This document shows positions 35,474 through 45,137 of a stretch of DNA of 64,000 nucleotides, piece after piece. The DNA comes from Aliiglaciecola lipolytica (GTDB taxonomy: Bacteria > Pseudomonadota > Gammaproteobacteria > Enterobacterales > Alteromonadaceae). Made by a program: the position numbers and the translations under genes. Below the pieces are notes generated by a model. That model searched no databases. It was not told the DNA's origin and worked only from the letters and a program-made list of their open reading frames with translations. The stretch's first letter is position 1, and each line of letters opens with the position of its first letter. Location of the stretch: contig NZ_JAHKPT010000017.1 of the NCBI RefSeq assembly GCF_018860635.1, positions 1 to 64,000 on the forward strand, in the 5' to 3' direction.

Positions 35474-35916
35474 ACGGGTTAATTAAAACAACATTACGCT
35501 ATTCGTTGTTCATGCTGCTCATTTTGTTTGGCAAACTGGCGCATGCAGACTTCTATATTGTAGTGAACGCTAATAATCCTCAACAAAACATGACAAAAAA
35601 AGAGGTGGTAAACCTTTTCATGGGACGCAGTCGAGGCTTTTCAAACGGCGATTTTGCATTGGTTTTTGATTTACCTCGAGACGATCCTAATAGTGCGGCT
35701 TTTTATAAAGCGCTAACAGGGTGGAGCATGGCACAAGTTAACAGTTACTGGTCTCGTTTGATGTTTTCAGGTCAGAGTATGCCGCCACAACCTTTGCCTA
35801 ACGAAAAAGCAATGATTGATATACTCAAGCGTAATCCAAGTGGAATCGGTTGGTTAAGCGAAGCGCCAGAAGATGATTCATTGCGAGCAATATTGGTCCT
35901 TAAGGAGCTTCCTTGA
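35470..35916 (+). CDS. PstS-like periplasmic protein
   Basis: A 148-residue protein from TTG 35470, overlapping the previous stop (TTGA). It has a signal peptide ending AHAD, then FYIVVNANNPQQNMTKKEVV and NLFMGRSRGFSNGDFALVFD, which match short phosphate-ABC-transporter substrate-binding-like proteins (PBP-like domain). It is half the length of a true PstS and has no ABC genes nearby, so a signalling or ligand-presenting role to the cyclase next door is plausible. Its stop again overlaps a TTG start. Confidence 0.8.
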   Translation: MNGLIKTTLRYSLFMLLILFGKLAHADFYIVVNANNPQQNMTKKEVVNLFMGRSRGFSNGDFALVFDLPRDDPNSAAFYKALTGWSMAQVNSYWSRLMFSGQSMPPQPLPNEKAMIDILKRNPSGIGWLSEAPEDDSLRAILVLKELP

Positions 35917-37565
35917 ATGATACTAAACGCGGATTTGGCGTTTTCGCAGGTCTACAAACTCGCCTTCTGCTAATCATCATTTTGGGCGCTGTAATTTTTT
36001 CGATTGCAGCAGGTTTATTTGCTTATCATTTAGGTGAAAAGCGCGGAATTTCGACCAGTCAAGCTACCCTTACGGATCTTGCTCAAGCTGTTGAAAAAAC
36101 CGTTGCTATTGGCGCGTTTGCATCAGATTCTGTGTTATTGGCTGAAGTGGTTAATGGGTTAGCCCGTAATTCTTTGGTTGCTTTGGTGCAGGTTGAGTCT
36201 GCCGATGGCGATATATTGGCGCAAAATCCGCAGGCCGAACCCCGCGCTTTAAATAATCTGGATACCACTCGAAATACCTATGTAAAACAAGTCTTATACT
36301 CTCCTTTTGATGAAAAGGAAATCGTTGGATTTTTGCTTATTTATGCCCACCAAGACCAAATCGCTAAGGTTGCGAAACAAGAAGCATTAACCTTGGCTTG
36401 GATGATGGTTGGGCAAACAGCATTAGTGGCTATTCTTATCTACGCGGTTGTAGCCGCTTTGGTTTCACGCCCTATTACACGCTTGGCTGAGCAATTACGA
36501 ATAATGTCGCCTGGCACTAGTGAGCGTTTAGAGACTCCTTCGCTGCATCGTGGAGATGAGATCGGCATATTGATTAATAGTGCTAATGAGTTGCTAGACT
36601 CGAATACAGTTGCATTGACTCGGGAGCGAGAATTACGCCACGAAATAGAATTAATGGAATCACAATATCGTCAAATATTCGATTCCAGTAGTGCGGGGAT
36701 TTTTGTTTTAGACCAAAATGGTTTGTTGATCAATAGCAATCCAACGGTGTCAAAAGTTGTCGGTATGTCATTATCAGGGATGCAGCAGCTCAAACATGAT
36801 AACTTTATTGAGCGGGTTTTTGGTCAACCAGACAAAGTTCGTGCAATGGTGCAAGAATCTATTCGCACTGGTGAAACGGTGTCAGGCGATCTTGAATTGG
36901 TGCAAAAAGGCGATGTGCGCCGTTGGGTACATTGTTTGATATCGGTTCATGCTGGTCCTTCGGTAACGGATACCCTAAGGGCAATAACGACCGAAGGTGT
37001 TATGTATGATATCACCGAGCGTAAGAGTGTCGAAACCGCGGTGCGTTATCAAGCTGATCATGATGCTCTGACCGGGCTGAATAATCGCGCCTCAAGTCAT
37101 GCTATTATCGAGCGGTTTTTGGAAGAATGCCGGACTAATGCTACCGCTGTGAGTGTTATGTGTATCGACCTTGATGGCTTTAAGCAGATCAATGATCGAT
37201 ACGGTCATGAAGCGGGTGATAAAGTATTAATTGAATGTGCTTTGCGAATGAAAAACGCGGTGCGTCGATCAACTGATTTGGTTGGAAGGCTAGGCGGTGA
37301 CGAATTTGTTGTTGCCTTGCGTGATATAGGTCCAAGTGATGACGCTTTAACGATAGTAGCAGACAGCATCATGGCTTCCGTATGTGCTCCAATTGTTTTA
37401 AAAGATGGCACCAAAGTGCATGTGGGAGCAAGTATTGGTATCGCTTGTGCTCCAATACATTCACTTGACCGCGTAACGTTGCTCGATATGGCCGACGCTA
37501 GTATGTATAAAGTTAAACGCACAGGCAAAAACACTTATGCTATGGCCTACCCCAAAATTCTTTAA
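35913..37565 (+). CDS. CHASE8-like/HAMP/PAS/GGDEF diguanylate cyclase
   Basis: A 550-residue protein starting at TTG 35913 with AAGGAG six bases upstream. Order: TM helix (about 16-36), periplasmic sensor (37-160, CHASE8-like), TM helix (163-187), HAMP (188-240), PAS (255-375), and GGDEF (385-550). The active site is RLGGDEF and an RxxD inhibitory site (RSTD) lies five residues before it, so it should synthesise c-di-GMP. There is no EAL domain. Overlap with the upstream PstS-like gene implies that the periplasmic protein feeds signals to this sensor. Confidence 0.9.
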   Translation: MNDTKRGFGVFAGLQTRLLLIIILGAVIFSIAAGLFAYHLGEKRGISTSQATLTDLAQAVEKTVAIGAFASDSVLLAEVVNGLARNSLVALVQVESADGDILAQNPQAEPRALNNLDTTRNTYVKQVLYSPFDEKEIVGFLLIYAHQDQIAKVAKQEALTLAWMMVGQTALVAILIYAVVAALVSRPITRLAEQLRIMSPGTSERLETPSLHRGDEIGILINSANELLDSNTVALTRERELRHEIELMESQYRQIFDSSSAGIFVLDQNGLLINSNPTVSKVVGMSLSGMQQLKHDNFIERVFGQPDKVRAMVQESIRTGETVSGDLELVQKGDVRRWVHCLISVHAGPSVTDTLRAITTEGVMYDITERKSVETAVRYQADHDALTGLNNRASSHAIIERFLEECRTNATAVSVMCIDLDGFKQINDRYGHEAGDKVLIECALRMKNAVRRSTDLVGRLGGDEFVVALRDIGPSDDALTIVADSIMASVCAPIVLKDGTKVHVGASIGIACAPIHSLDRVTLLDMADASMYKVKRTGKNTYAMAYPKIL

Positions 37566-37775
37566 AAAGTATTCGCTTGTTAAGCCGCTATTTCCTTCCA
37601 AGCTGATGATTTCCCTTTCAATCTAATCTGTGCTCGCTATTTTTGGATTTTTCCTAATTTGGACTAAGCTTTAAAAATGATCTACGCATATCTGCAGGCG
37701 TTAAGTGTAAATGCGAAAGTGAACAATGTCAGATGGTCGTAGGGAAAGTAATGACAAATTGCGGGAGGGATGTTT

Positions 37776-38258
37776 ATGCTCAGACGAGCAAAATCGATCA
37801 TGATTCTTACGGTTGCACTTTGGGGGTTTGTTGGGTCTTTTCACAACCTAATAGATTGGGACGGTACATTGGCCGCTGTCGGGGCTGCGACTTCGATGGT
37901 AACTGTTACTGGTGGCACTGAAAGCTGGCAAGCCACCTCAAATACCTTGGTTATTTGGATTGGCGCACTGTTAATTTTGGGGGCAAAATTGACTACTGGC
38001 GTTATGTGTACGCTGGGTTCAATTCGCATGTGGAGAGCGCATAATGCCAACAGTACGGTGTTCAACGCAGCAAAACAAATTGCGCTCACAGGGTGTGCTG
38101 TGGCTATTATTATGTTGTTCGGTGGCTTCATTATTATTGCTGAAAGCTGGTTTGAATTGTGGCGTTCAGAGTCGATGTTGGTGCCGGTATTAGGCTCGGC
38201 TTTTCGTTATGCTGGGATGATCTCTTTAATCGCTATTTTTGTCGCTTTAAAGGATTAA
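37776..38258 (+). CDS. DUF2165 membrane protein
   Basis: About 160 residues with four membrane helices. The ATG at 37776 is preferred because GGGAGG lies 7 bases before it. Motifs SFHNLIDWDG and GTESWQATSNTLVIWIGA are typical of the DUF2165 family of small integral membrane proteins. Function unknown. It ends in a shared bidirectional hairpin with the converging TonB receptor gene. Confidence 0.8.
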   Translation: MLRRAKSIMILTVALWGFVGSFHNLIDWDGTLAAVGAATSMVTVTGGTESWQATSNTLVIWIGALLILGAKLTTGVMCTLGSIRMWRAHNANSTVFNAAKQIALTGCAVAIIMLFGGFIIIAESWFELWRSESMLVPVLGSAFRYAGMISLIAIFVALKD

Positions 38259-38282
38259 CGTTAGCTTCGGCGGAGTATAAAA

Positions 38283-38310
38283 AAGGCGATATGAAATGTC
38301 ATATCGCCTT
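38283..38310. terminator. Bidirectional terminator
   Basis: Perfect 12-bp stem AAGGCGATATGA / TCATATCGCCTT with a 4-nt loop, flanked by an A-run on the left and GTTA on the right. It lies between the convergent DUF2165 and TonB receptor genes and best fits termination of the minus-strand receptor gene, where the A-run becomes a U-tract. Confidence 0.85.
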
Positions 38311-38360
38311 GTTAATGATGCACCTAAATCAGCAGTTGATTTTGGTATCCATGGTGTTTT

Positions 38361-40715
38361 TTAGAAATGCATTAACATGTTCACACCAAAGGTACGAGGA
38401 GCACCCTTTAAGAAGGTATCTGGAGATAATCCTGTGGTCGGAAAGAAGCCAACATTGTAGTCTTCATCGGCCAGGTTTCTTACCCACAATGCCACTTCCC
38501 AATCTTCTGTTTCCAACGCTATGCGCGCATTTGTTACAGTGTAAGAGTCGACCTGATCATTGTTGTTGATGGTTTGGTAGTGCTCACCAGTATTGCTCGC
38601 GTCAATTTGTGTACGCAGAGTAAAGTTATCGTCGATGGCTGTCGCATAAACTACAGCTATATTCCAAGACACATCTGGAGAAAACGGTAAGTCATTGCCT
38701 TCAATAGTTGCATCTTCACCTTGGAAGTTATCGATTTCCGATTCAACAAACGCTGCACCTGCACGAATATCTAATCCATCAATTGGCGATAAAGTAAGAG
38801 CAAATTCAGCGCCTTTGATTGTGGCATCTGATACATTAGCGCGAACATTGGTACTGGCTCCTGCTACGAATAACGTTGCCGTAGACTGGTAATCAGAAAA
38901 GTCATAATAGAACAGGTTGGCTTCTGCAGAGAGCAAGCCGTCAGTTGAACGATACTTCGAACCTAGCTCATAGGCAATCAAGGTTTCAGAATCAATCGGC
39001 AGAGCTTCTTCGGGTGTCAATATGGTTGAACCGTCAAAGCCACCTGCTTTGTAACCAGTGCTAATTGTTGCATATAGTCGCCATTGCTGTGCCGGCGTAA
39101 ATATACTGCTAATTTTCCACGTTACTTCACTGTCATCCAAAGATTCATCAAACATCAGTGGAGATAGTGGATCAATTGGCACACCAATATACACGTCACC
39201 TGCAGGGAAAAATGTCGGTGCAGTACCGTAAACACCATAAGGGTCTAGGTTTTGAGTCTGTCCTTCGAATGTGACTTCATCTGATGAATAACGAATGCCC
39301 GTTTCTAACGTAAACCAATCTACTGGGGTCCAGTCTGATGAGGCAAACAGGCCAAAAGAATCACGTTCTTGAATATAATCTGTCTGCACGTCGGTTTGCC
39401 ACAATCCAGAGTTTAAGAACAATAAGTTAGTGCCAAAGTCGACTTCATCTTGCAAGGCGAAAGCGCCAAGCAACCAGTTAAGGTTTTCTGAATAGCTCCC
39501 AGCTAGTCGAGCTTCAATCGTAAATTGTGAAAATTCATTTCTGAATAAATAATCAGCAACTGCAAATGGTAGGTTGTCAGAGGTTGTGTAATCACGGTCA
39601 AGTGACTCATAGCCAATTAAAACAGTTCCCGTCATATCCGTTGAAAACTCGTGTTCAATTTGCAGGTTTGCGCCAAACTGATCTGAATCTAATTTAGGTA
39701 GCATATTGGAATAGACAGTGAAAGGGTCGTTGTCTAAGGCATTGGCAAATTCAATAAGTGCAGGATCTTGTGGGTTTAAAAAGAACGCTGATGTGCTTGC
39801 ATACTCCGCCCAGTTATCCACGGTGACATCCGGGATAGCTAATTCAGAGTTATCTTCTCCCATAGTGACTTTAGCTGTCACCAATGTGCTGTCTGAAACC
39901 GTCCATTCAGCAGTTACACGAGCTGAAATACGATCGGCCCCGCCCCAGTCGCCTTGAGCCGCTACACTTTCTTGCGGCGCAATTGTGCCTTCTGCGTAGG
40001 TATATCCAGTTCCTGGGCCGGTACCTAAGTGCTCATAAAAACCGTCAGATGATTCATACAGACCAGCGATACGAACTAGGAAGTCTTCAGAAATAGGAAT
40101 ATCCACAGCGCCTTCACCGCGAAATAGGCCGTAATTACCAACATCTAAATCAACGTAGCCACCAAAATCAACATCGGGACGATTAGTTAAAATGTTCACT
40201 GCACCAGCGGTCGCGTTACGTCCGTATAGGGTACCCTGTGGGCCTTTTAATACTTCTACTCTATCAATATCGAAGTACTGACCGTTTAACAAGCCATTGG
40301 TACCTTGGTAAACACCATTTACATGAATAGCGGCAGATGATGAGCCGTTTGGATTAAAGTCATCATCACCTACACCACGAATGGTGATTCTAGGAGATGA
40401 CGCCCCAGCGTAGGTTTCACTGTATATTAGTCCTGGAGTATTTAGGGCTAACGCTTGGGCATCAGCTGTACCATTAGCTCTAAGTTGTTTGCCATCAAGT
40501 ACATTAACAACCCCTGGGATATCTTGTATTGATTCGACTTTTTTACGAGCCGTGACGGTAATGACTTCCAAAGCATCTGCTTGTGCATTTGTTGTTTGTG
40601 CATAGGCATGAGATGAGAGTAGTGCTGATCCTGAAGTGGCAATAAAGGTACTGGCCACTGCTAGGGTAATTGCTTTTTTGCGAAAGTGAGTGTTTGTTGC
40701 TTTGTGCGTTGTCAT
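38361..40715 (-). CDS. TonB-dependent receptor
   Basis: About 784 residues. The start at 40715 is preferred over 40757, because MTTHKATNTHFRKKAITLAV then gives a signal peptide ending AYAQ and GGAAA precedes it. A TonB box-like EVITVTARK is followed by a plug (VESIQDIPGVVNVLDG…VEVLKGPQGTLYGRNATAGAVN) and a 22-strand barrel ending in Phe (FGVNMLMHF). The plug sequence is of the common marine type whose substrates include plant or algal compounds, vitamins or siderophores; specificity cannot be told. The gene is monocistronic. Confidence 0.9.
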   Translation of the reverse strand: MTTHKATNTHFRKKAITLAVASTFIATSGSALLSSHAYAQTTNAQADALEVITVTARKKVESIQDIPGVVNVLDGKQLRANGTADAQALALNTPGLIYSETYAGASSPRITIRGVGDDDFNPNGSSSAAIHVNGVYQGTNGLLNGQYFDIDRVEVLKGPQGTLYGRNATAGAVNILTNRPDVDFGGYVDLDVGNYGLFRGEGAVDIPISEDFLVRIAGLYESSDGFYEHLGTGPGTGYTYAEGTIAPQESVAAQGDWGGADRISARVTAEWTVSDSTLVTAKVTMGEDNSELAIPDVTVDNWAEYASTSAFFLNPQDPALIEFANALDNDPFTVYSNMLPKLDSDQFGANLQIEHEFSTDMTGTVLIGYESLDRDYTTSDNLPFAVADYLFRNEFSQFTIEARLAGSYSENLNWLLGAFALQDEVDFGTNLLFLNSGLWQTDVQTDYIQERDSFGLFASSDWTPVDWFTLETGIRYSSDEVTFEGQTQNLDPYGVYGTAPTFFPAGDVYIGVPIDPLSPLMFDESLDDSEVTWKISSIFTPAQQWRLYATISTGYKAGGFDGSTILTPEEALPIDSETLIAYELGSKYRSTDGLLSAEANLFYYDFSDYQSTATLFVAGASTNVRANVSDATIKGAEFALTLSPIDGLDIRAGAAFVESEIDNFQGEDATIEGNDLPFSPDVSWNIAVVYATAIDDNFTLRTQIDASNTGEHYQTINNNDQVDSYTVTNARIALETEDWEVALWVRNLADEDYNVGFFPTTGLSPDTFLKGAPRTFGVNMLMHF

Positions 40716-41101
40716 AAGGTTTCCAAGATTGACGTTTATCTTAAGTTGGTCATCCAATTAGAAGACGGCTAATTATATCACTTGCATTAAAAAAGGCTAT
40801 AATGGTATGTCTTAAACTGTTGAATTTAATATAAAATTCATAAATTCATCTTGTCGCAGTGGTTGCGGTCAATTCGCGCAAATAAAGCGTGATTTTATTT
40901 AGATAAGCGCTGAAATAAGCTGCTTTGTGATACTCTATGTAGGCTACTAATCTCGCTACTTGAATATTGATTTTAAGCCTATGAGTTTTCTAATTATTTA
41001 ATCGTGAAAACTTTAGAGGCGTTAGAAAAAAACACTTATTATCAGCGAAAACCTAGCAGTAAAAATGAAAGCGCAATTATCAATAACCCTTGGAGTAGAG
41101 A
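40716..41101. other. Intergenic between divergent genes
   Basis: Divergent promoter region for the TonB receptor and the PAS-GGDEF gene. On the minus strand a TATAAT-like element occurs near 40773-40778. No further gene is seen. Confidence 0.45.
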
Positions 41102-42013
41102 GTGGAAAATTCATTTGAATTTTTAAGCTTAGTTCTTGATACAATCACTGAACATATTGTTGTTATTGATGACGCAGGTGAGATTAAATACGTCAATAAA
41201 AGCTGGTCTGCGTTTGGCAACAATAATGCGTGTTCGGTTGGCAATGATTGGCGTGGAGTTAATTATTTAGATGTTTGCGATAAAGCGTCGGCGGTTGGAG
41301 ATGAATTTGGGACTAATGCTGGCAACGGTATTAGAAGCGTTATCGAGCAACGTTCATCTCTTTTTTATTTAGAATATCCTTGCCATAGTCCTGATGAGCC
41401 ACGCTGGTTTATGATGCGAGTATCTCCTTTTAACATATCTGGAGTTTCCTACTTTGTTATCACCCATCAAAATATTACAGAACGAAAGTTAGCTGAAGAA
41501 GAGGTGTTAAACCTTTCGCGTATTGATGAATTAACTGGTATCGCTAATCGTCGTTATTTTAATGAATTTATAGAAAATGAATGGGAGCGATGTCATCGAC
41601 ATGGCATGCCAATTTGTCTTGCGATAATCGATCTAGATTATTTCAAATTATTAAATGATAGCTATGGACATCAAGTTGGAGATAGCTGTTTAAAATCAAT
41701 TGGTAAGATACTTCAAAAGTTTGCTAAAAGACCAAGCGATATGTGCGCTCGTTATGGCGGAGAAGAGTTTGCACTCGTATATGGAGATACAAATTTGCAG
41801 CAAGCTAAGCCATTAGTTAACGAGTTACTGGAGCAAATTCGTTCGCTCAACATAGCTAACGAAAATTCACCTATATGTTCGATGTTAACGGCCAGTATTG
41901 GATTGCACTCAATTTATCCCAATGATGATAATAATGTGAGCGAGTTTATTCGTCGAACCGATCAATTACTGTATTTGGCCAAAGAGAATGGAAGAAACCA
42001 AATTTCTTTTTAA
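41102..42013 (+). CDS. PAS-GGDEF diguanylate cyclase
   Basis: A 303-residue soluble protein from GTG 41102 with GGAG upstream. A PAS domain (residues 1-130; LDTITEHIVVIDDAGEIKYV; ITERKLAEEE) is followed by GGDEF (135-303) with the active site RYGGEEF and an RxxD site (RPSD) five residues before it. No membrane segment is present, so the signal is cytoplasmic. It stands alone and is divergent from the TonB receptor. Confidence 0.9.
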   Translation: MENSFEFLSLVLDTITEHIVVIDDAGEIKYVNKSWSAFGNNNACSVGNDWRGVNYLDVCDKASAVGDEFGTNAGNGIRSVIEQRSSLFYLEYPCHSPDEPRWFMMRVSPFNISGVSYFVITHQNITERKLAEEEVLNLSRIDELTGIANRRYFNEFIENEWERCHRHGMPICLAIIDLDYFKLLNDSYGHQVGDSCLKSIGKILQKFAKRPSDMCARYGGEEFALVYGDTNLQQAKPLVNELLEQIRSLNIANENSPICSMLTASIGLHSIYPNDDNNVSEFIRRTDQLLYLAKENGRNQISF

Positions 42014-42146
42014 CCCCCTGTTTTTCATTATAAGTGTTATAATTTATCGACTTTTTGCCTAATTAGCCTAGCTGAATATAGAGTTTTGCTATTCTGCAAA
42101 GTATTACGCTTTAAAATCGAGATATTAAAGCGAATCCTCAATCAAC

Positions 42147-42160
42147 AGCGCTTTTAGGAA
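42147..42160 (+). promoter_or_regulatory. Shared leader 14-mer
   Basis: AGCGCTTTTAGGAA occurs here, just before the start of the RRM gene, where its AGGA serves as ribosome site. The identical 14-mer recurs at 31775-31788 in the long leader before the SulP gene. Confidence 0.4.
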
Positions 42161-42166
42161 ATATAC

Positions 42167-42430
42167 ATGAAAATATTAGTACGTAATCTAGTCCGTAGTA
42201 CCTCAGAAAATGAATTAAAAGAATTATTTCAAGAATTTGGAACAGTTGGTTCTTGTACTTTGGTGATCGACAAAGTGAGCGGCGAATCAAAAGGGTTTGG
42301 TTTTGTGGAAATGGCTAACGCTAGAGAGGCTAAGGCTGCGATTCAAAACCTAAATTATAAAAATCTGGGTGGCAATAAAATACGGGTCAAAAAAGCCGAA
42401 GATAAAAGCGTTGCCGATCCATCCGAATAA
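42167..42430 (+). CDS. RRM-domain RNA-binding protein
   Basis: An 87-residue single RNA-recognition motif. RNP2 is ILVRNL (residues 3-8) and RNP1 is KGFGFVEM (residues 42-49). Bacterial single-RRM proteins are often cold-induced and bind single-stranded RNA. The leader has the 14-mer AGCGCTTTTAGGAA. No C-terminal glycine-rich tail. Start fixed by AGGAA. Confidence 0.95.
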   Translation: MKILVRNLVRSTSENELKELFQEFGTVGSCTLVIDKVSGESKGFGFVEMANAREAKAAIQNLNYKNLGGNKIRVKKAEDKSVADPSE

Positions 42431-42494
42431 GTAATTTGAGCTGTTATCTAGCTTTCCTCAGCGGTTATTTTTTAAAACAAACTGGATGTAATGA

Positions 42495-42902
42495 ATGAGT
42501 CAGTCAGTTAAACAGCATATTAGCAGCGTGGCTTTATTGGTAGATAGTTACGCGAATGCTATTGATTTTTATACTGATAAATTAGAATTTGACGTTATTC
42601 AAAATGTCGATATTGGTGACGGTAAACGATTTGTTCAGATATCGCCAAGAGATTCAACCAGCTCAAGTTTGTTGTTGCTCAAAGCAGAGTCAGAGCAACA
42701 GCTTGCTGCTATGGGAAATCAAGCTGGCGACAGCGTTTTTTTGATTATACAAACCAATGATTTTTGGCGAGATTATCAAAAAATGCAATCCAAAGGCGTT
42801 GTCTTTGATGAACAGCCGCGCGAAGAACCTTATGGCACTGTTGTGGTGTTTCAAGATTTGTATGGAAATAAATTCGATCTTATTCAGGTTAAAACAGATT
42901 GA
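42495..42902 (+). CDS. VOC/glyoxalase-fold protein
   Basis: A 135-residue cytoplasmic VOC protein. The first module, ISSVALLVDSYANAIDFYTD, begins with residues KQHISS containing the likely metal-binding His, and the last, GTVVVFQDLYGNKFDLIQ, supplies the acidic end strand. Members include dioxygenases and resistance proteins; a catalytic role here is open. Single gene. Confidence 0.85.
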   Translation: MSQSVKQHISSVALLVDSYANAIDFYTDKLEFDVIQNVDIGDGKRFVQISPRDSTSSSLLLLKAESEQQLAAMGNQAGDSVFLIIQTNDFWRDYQKMQSKGVVFDEQPREEPYGTVVVFQDLYGNKFDLIQVKTD

Positions 42903-42975
42903 GATAATCGATGATGTAAAGCCGACAAATGCGGTGATTTGTTTAACTCGATAATGAGCACAGGATGCATTTCAT

Positions 42976-43244
42976 TTGTTTTTGATGGTTAAAATCTTTT
43001 TACTGCTTGCTGCGTTATCGTTACATGATGTCGTAGCAAAACCCGTTCCTCCCACTTTATTATTCGTTGTGCCGCTATCTATTATTAGTTTTATTTCCAC
43101 TGCTGCTATTTGGCATGCGCTTTTTTTAAGCCTAATTTTGAGTTTGGCTGCTTTTGTGTATTTCTGGTTATTGTCTTATTTTCCTTCTGGGGCAAATACT
43201 ATGCAATTATGTTGCTAGGCGGGATTGGTTTAATGGCGATTTAA
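42976..43244 (+). pseudogene. Frameshifted small membrane protein
   Basis: The frame starting at TTG 42976 (or ATG 42985) encodes a hydrophobic protein (MVKIFLLLAALSLHDVVAKP and SIISFISTAAIWHALFLSLI). In the annotated frame it ends abruptly after FPSGANTMQLCC at 43218. Shifting by one base at the TTTT run (43179-43182) restores a hydrophobic ending, FWGKYYAIMLLGGIGLMAI, with a stop at 43242. That suggests one T was lost, either in nature or in sequencing. The family was not recognised. Confidence 0.6.
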
Positions 43245-43284
43245 CTGCTTTACTTAACAGATTATTACTAAATTACATAAAACC

Positions 43285-43488
43285 ATGAAACAGGCTATCA
43301 AGGGTTATCATAAAGACGAACAAAAGCATTGGGTTGCCGAACTTGATTGTGGTCACAATCAGCACGTCAGACACACCCCGCCTTGGGCCAATAGACCTTG
43401 GGTAGAAACAGCGTCAGGAAGGAATGCCAAACTGGGTTTTATGTTGGATTGCAAAAAATGTGATCGAGGTGAACCTAAAGACAACTAA
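43285..43488 (+). CDS. DUF3565 small protein
   Basis: A 67-residue protein matching the DUF3565 pattern: GYHKDEQKHWVAELDCGHNQ, then HVRHTPPWANRPWVET, ending with a CKKCDRGEP zinc-like pair. Function unknown; it is probably metal-binding (Cys/His pairs). The ribosome site is weak. Confidence 0.8.
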   Translation: MKQAIKGYHKDEQKHWVAELDCGHNQHVRHTPPWANRPWVETASGRNAKLGFMLDCKKCDRGEPKDN

Positions 43489-43535
43489 AAAATACTGCTA
43501 TCATAGTTTCATCTTAGTTGCTGGGTGGGAATTTA

Positions 43536-44258
43536 ATGTCTGAAATACTAACAATCATCTTACTTACCGGTTTATCGGGGAGTTGTATTCTCATCGGTGG
43601 AATTTTGGCTAGCTTTGACCATATTCGCCCGCTTTGGATTGAGCGCGAAGTACGCCATGGTGTGATTGCTTTTGGCGGTGGCATTTTACTCGGTGCGGTG
43701 TCAGTTGTATTAGTGCCTGAAGGCATTGCCAGTATGGGCCATTCTATGTTCTCTATCCCGATTGTGTTACTCGGCGGAGTGGCTTTTTTTATTGTTGAAA
43801 AGCAACTCGGCTTGAAAAAGCATGATTCACCGCAGTTACTGGGAATGATGTTGGATTATATTCCCGAAGCAATTGCACTAGGCGGTTTAGTTGCGCTGGG
43901 TTCCCCAGTGGCACCTTTGTTAGCATTGTTCATTGGTTTACAAAATTTGCCTGAAGGTTTTAATAGCTACCGAGAAATTAACCATAACAACGGCAACAAA
44001 TCTTTTAAAACCCTTTTAACCATGAGTGCATTAATTCCATTGGGGCCTATTGCTGGGATTATCGGTTACGTTTTTTTATCAGATTATGAAGCAATTTTAG
44101 GCGCAATTATGTTGTTTGCCTCAGGTGGAATTTTGTATATTATTTTTCAAGATATTGGACCACAATCACGTTTGGCTAAACACTGGGCACCGCCACTAGG
44201 AGCTGTAGTTGGTTTCTGCTTGGCACTTTTTAGTGACATGTTGGTGACTAGTAGCTAA
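43536..44258 (+). CDS. Divergent ZIP-family metal transporter
   Basis: About 240 residues from ATG 43536 (GGGTGGGA upstream). It has eight helices, with the ZIP-like motifs MMLDYIPEAIALGG and IGLQNLPEGFNSY in place of the canonical HNxxDG and HExPHE. The PE pairs keep acidic ligands while the histidines are lost, as in the wider ZIP superfamily. Metal selectivity is unknown. It is the second ZIP-like protein in the window (the other is at 17108). Confidence 0.8.
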   Translation: MSEILTIILLTGLSGSCILIGGILASFDHIRPLWIEREVRHGVIAFGGGILLGAVSVVLVPEGIASMGHSMFSIPIVLLGGVAFFIVEKQLGLKKHDSPQLLGMMLDYIPEAIALGGLVALGSPVAPLLALFIGLQNLPEGFNSYREINHNNGNKSFKTLLTMSALIPLGPIAGIIGYVFLSDYEAILGAIMLFASGGILYIIFQDIGPQSRLAKHWAPPLGAVVGFCLALFSDMLVTSS

Positions 44259-44312
44259 CTGTCACTCTGGTATTCTGAGATCATCTAATATTCATTTTAA
44301 AAGAAGTCGTGC

Positions 44313-44882
44313 ATGAAAATTAAAAGACTAGCCACATGTGTATTGTTATTATGTTTGGCAGCTTGTCAGCCAACCTCTCCAACCCAAACCGTGAATTATG
44401 AAACGCAAGGTAATTTGCAATCATCCACTGCGCTAGGTTGCGTGGGCATTGATGATGTAAATTCGTCGCACACGCCTGCCGATCTATTTTTAGGTTTAAC
44501 AGAGTGCATTGAAGAGGATGAATTTGATAAGGCGTCAGATCTATATTTAGTGGCTATGAGCTATGGTTATTTTGATACTCGTAGAGTTGCAGATCGTTCT
44601 GGCCACCAAGCAATTATGGTATTGAGAATGAATTCCTTTGGCGACCATGAACAACAAACCTTGAATGAACTATTAACTTACATAATGCAGAAAACATCGA
44701 ATAATTCTGCTACTTGTAAACATCTGAAAAAACTAGGGAAGCCTACCTATATACCCACTTACATGATCCAACATGGCATAGGCTCGTTTACAGAACAAAA
44801 ACACAGCAATGGTCTTATTGAAGATTTTGATGCCGACACTGCTTGGCAAGAGGCGCGCTCGGTAGTGGCTAATTGTTCTTAA
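44313..44882 (+). CDS. Lipoprotein, unknown
   Basis: A 189-residue lipoprotein (MKIKRLATCVLLLCLAAC, lipobox LAAC, Cys18). The mature part contains HTPADLFLGLTECIEEDEFD and KASDLYLVAMSYGYFDTRR, a pattern that I have seen in uncharacterised tetratricopeptide-like small proteins. Three further Cys residues could pair. Function unknown. Confidence 0.65.
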   Translation: MKIKRLATCVLLLCLAACQPTSPTQTVNYETQGNLQSSTALGCVGIDDVNSSHTPADLFLGLTECIEEDEFDKASDLYLVAMSYGYFDTRRVADRSGHQAIMVLRMNSFGDHEQQTLNELLTYIMQKTSNNSATCKHLKKLGKPTYIPTYMIQHGIGSFTEQKHSNGLIEDFDADTAWQEARSVVANCS

Positions 44883-45137
44883 AGACCTACTCTAAACCCT
44901 ATAAAAAAACGCGCTACTGCTATGTCGTTACAGGCTTATAATTGGTGCGTAAGCGGTAATTACGTTTTAGATAAATAATAAACTTAGTAAAATGTTCAAA
45001 TGGTCGTATACTCGCCACCCTGGCGAGTATTGCACAGATTTTAAGCGTTAATTGGCGTTTTTTTGCATTTTGCATCTCCAGATAATCATCCATTTTCTTT
45101 CAATTTAAATTAATTAGGCTTTTGTAAGGTAACAAAC

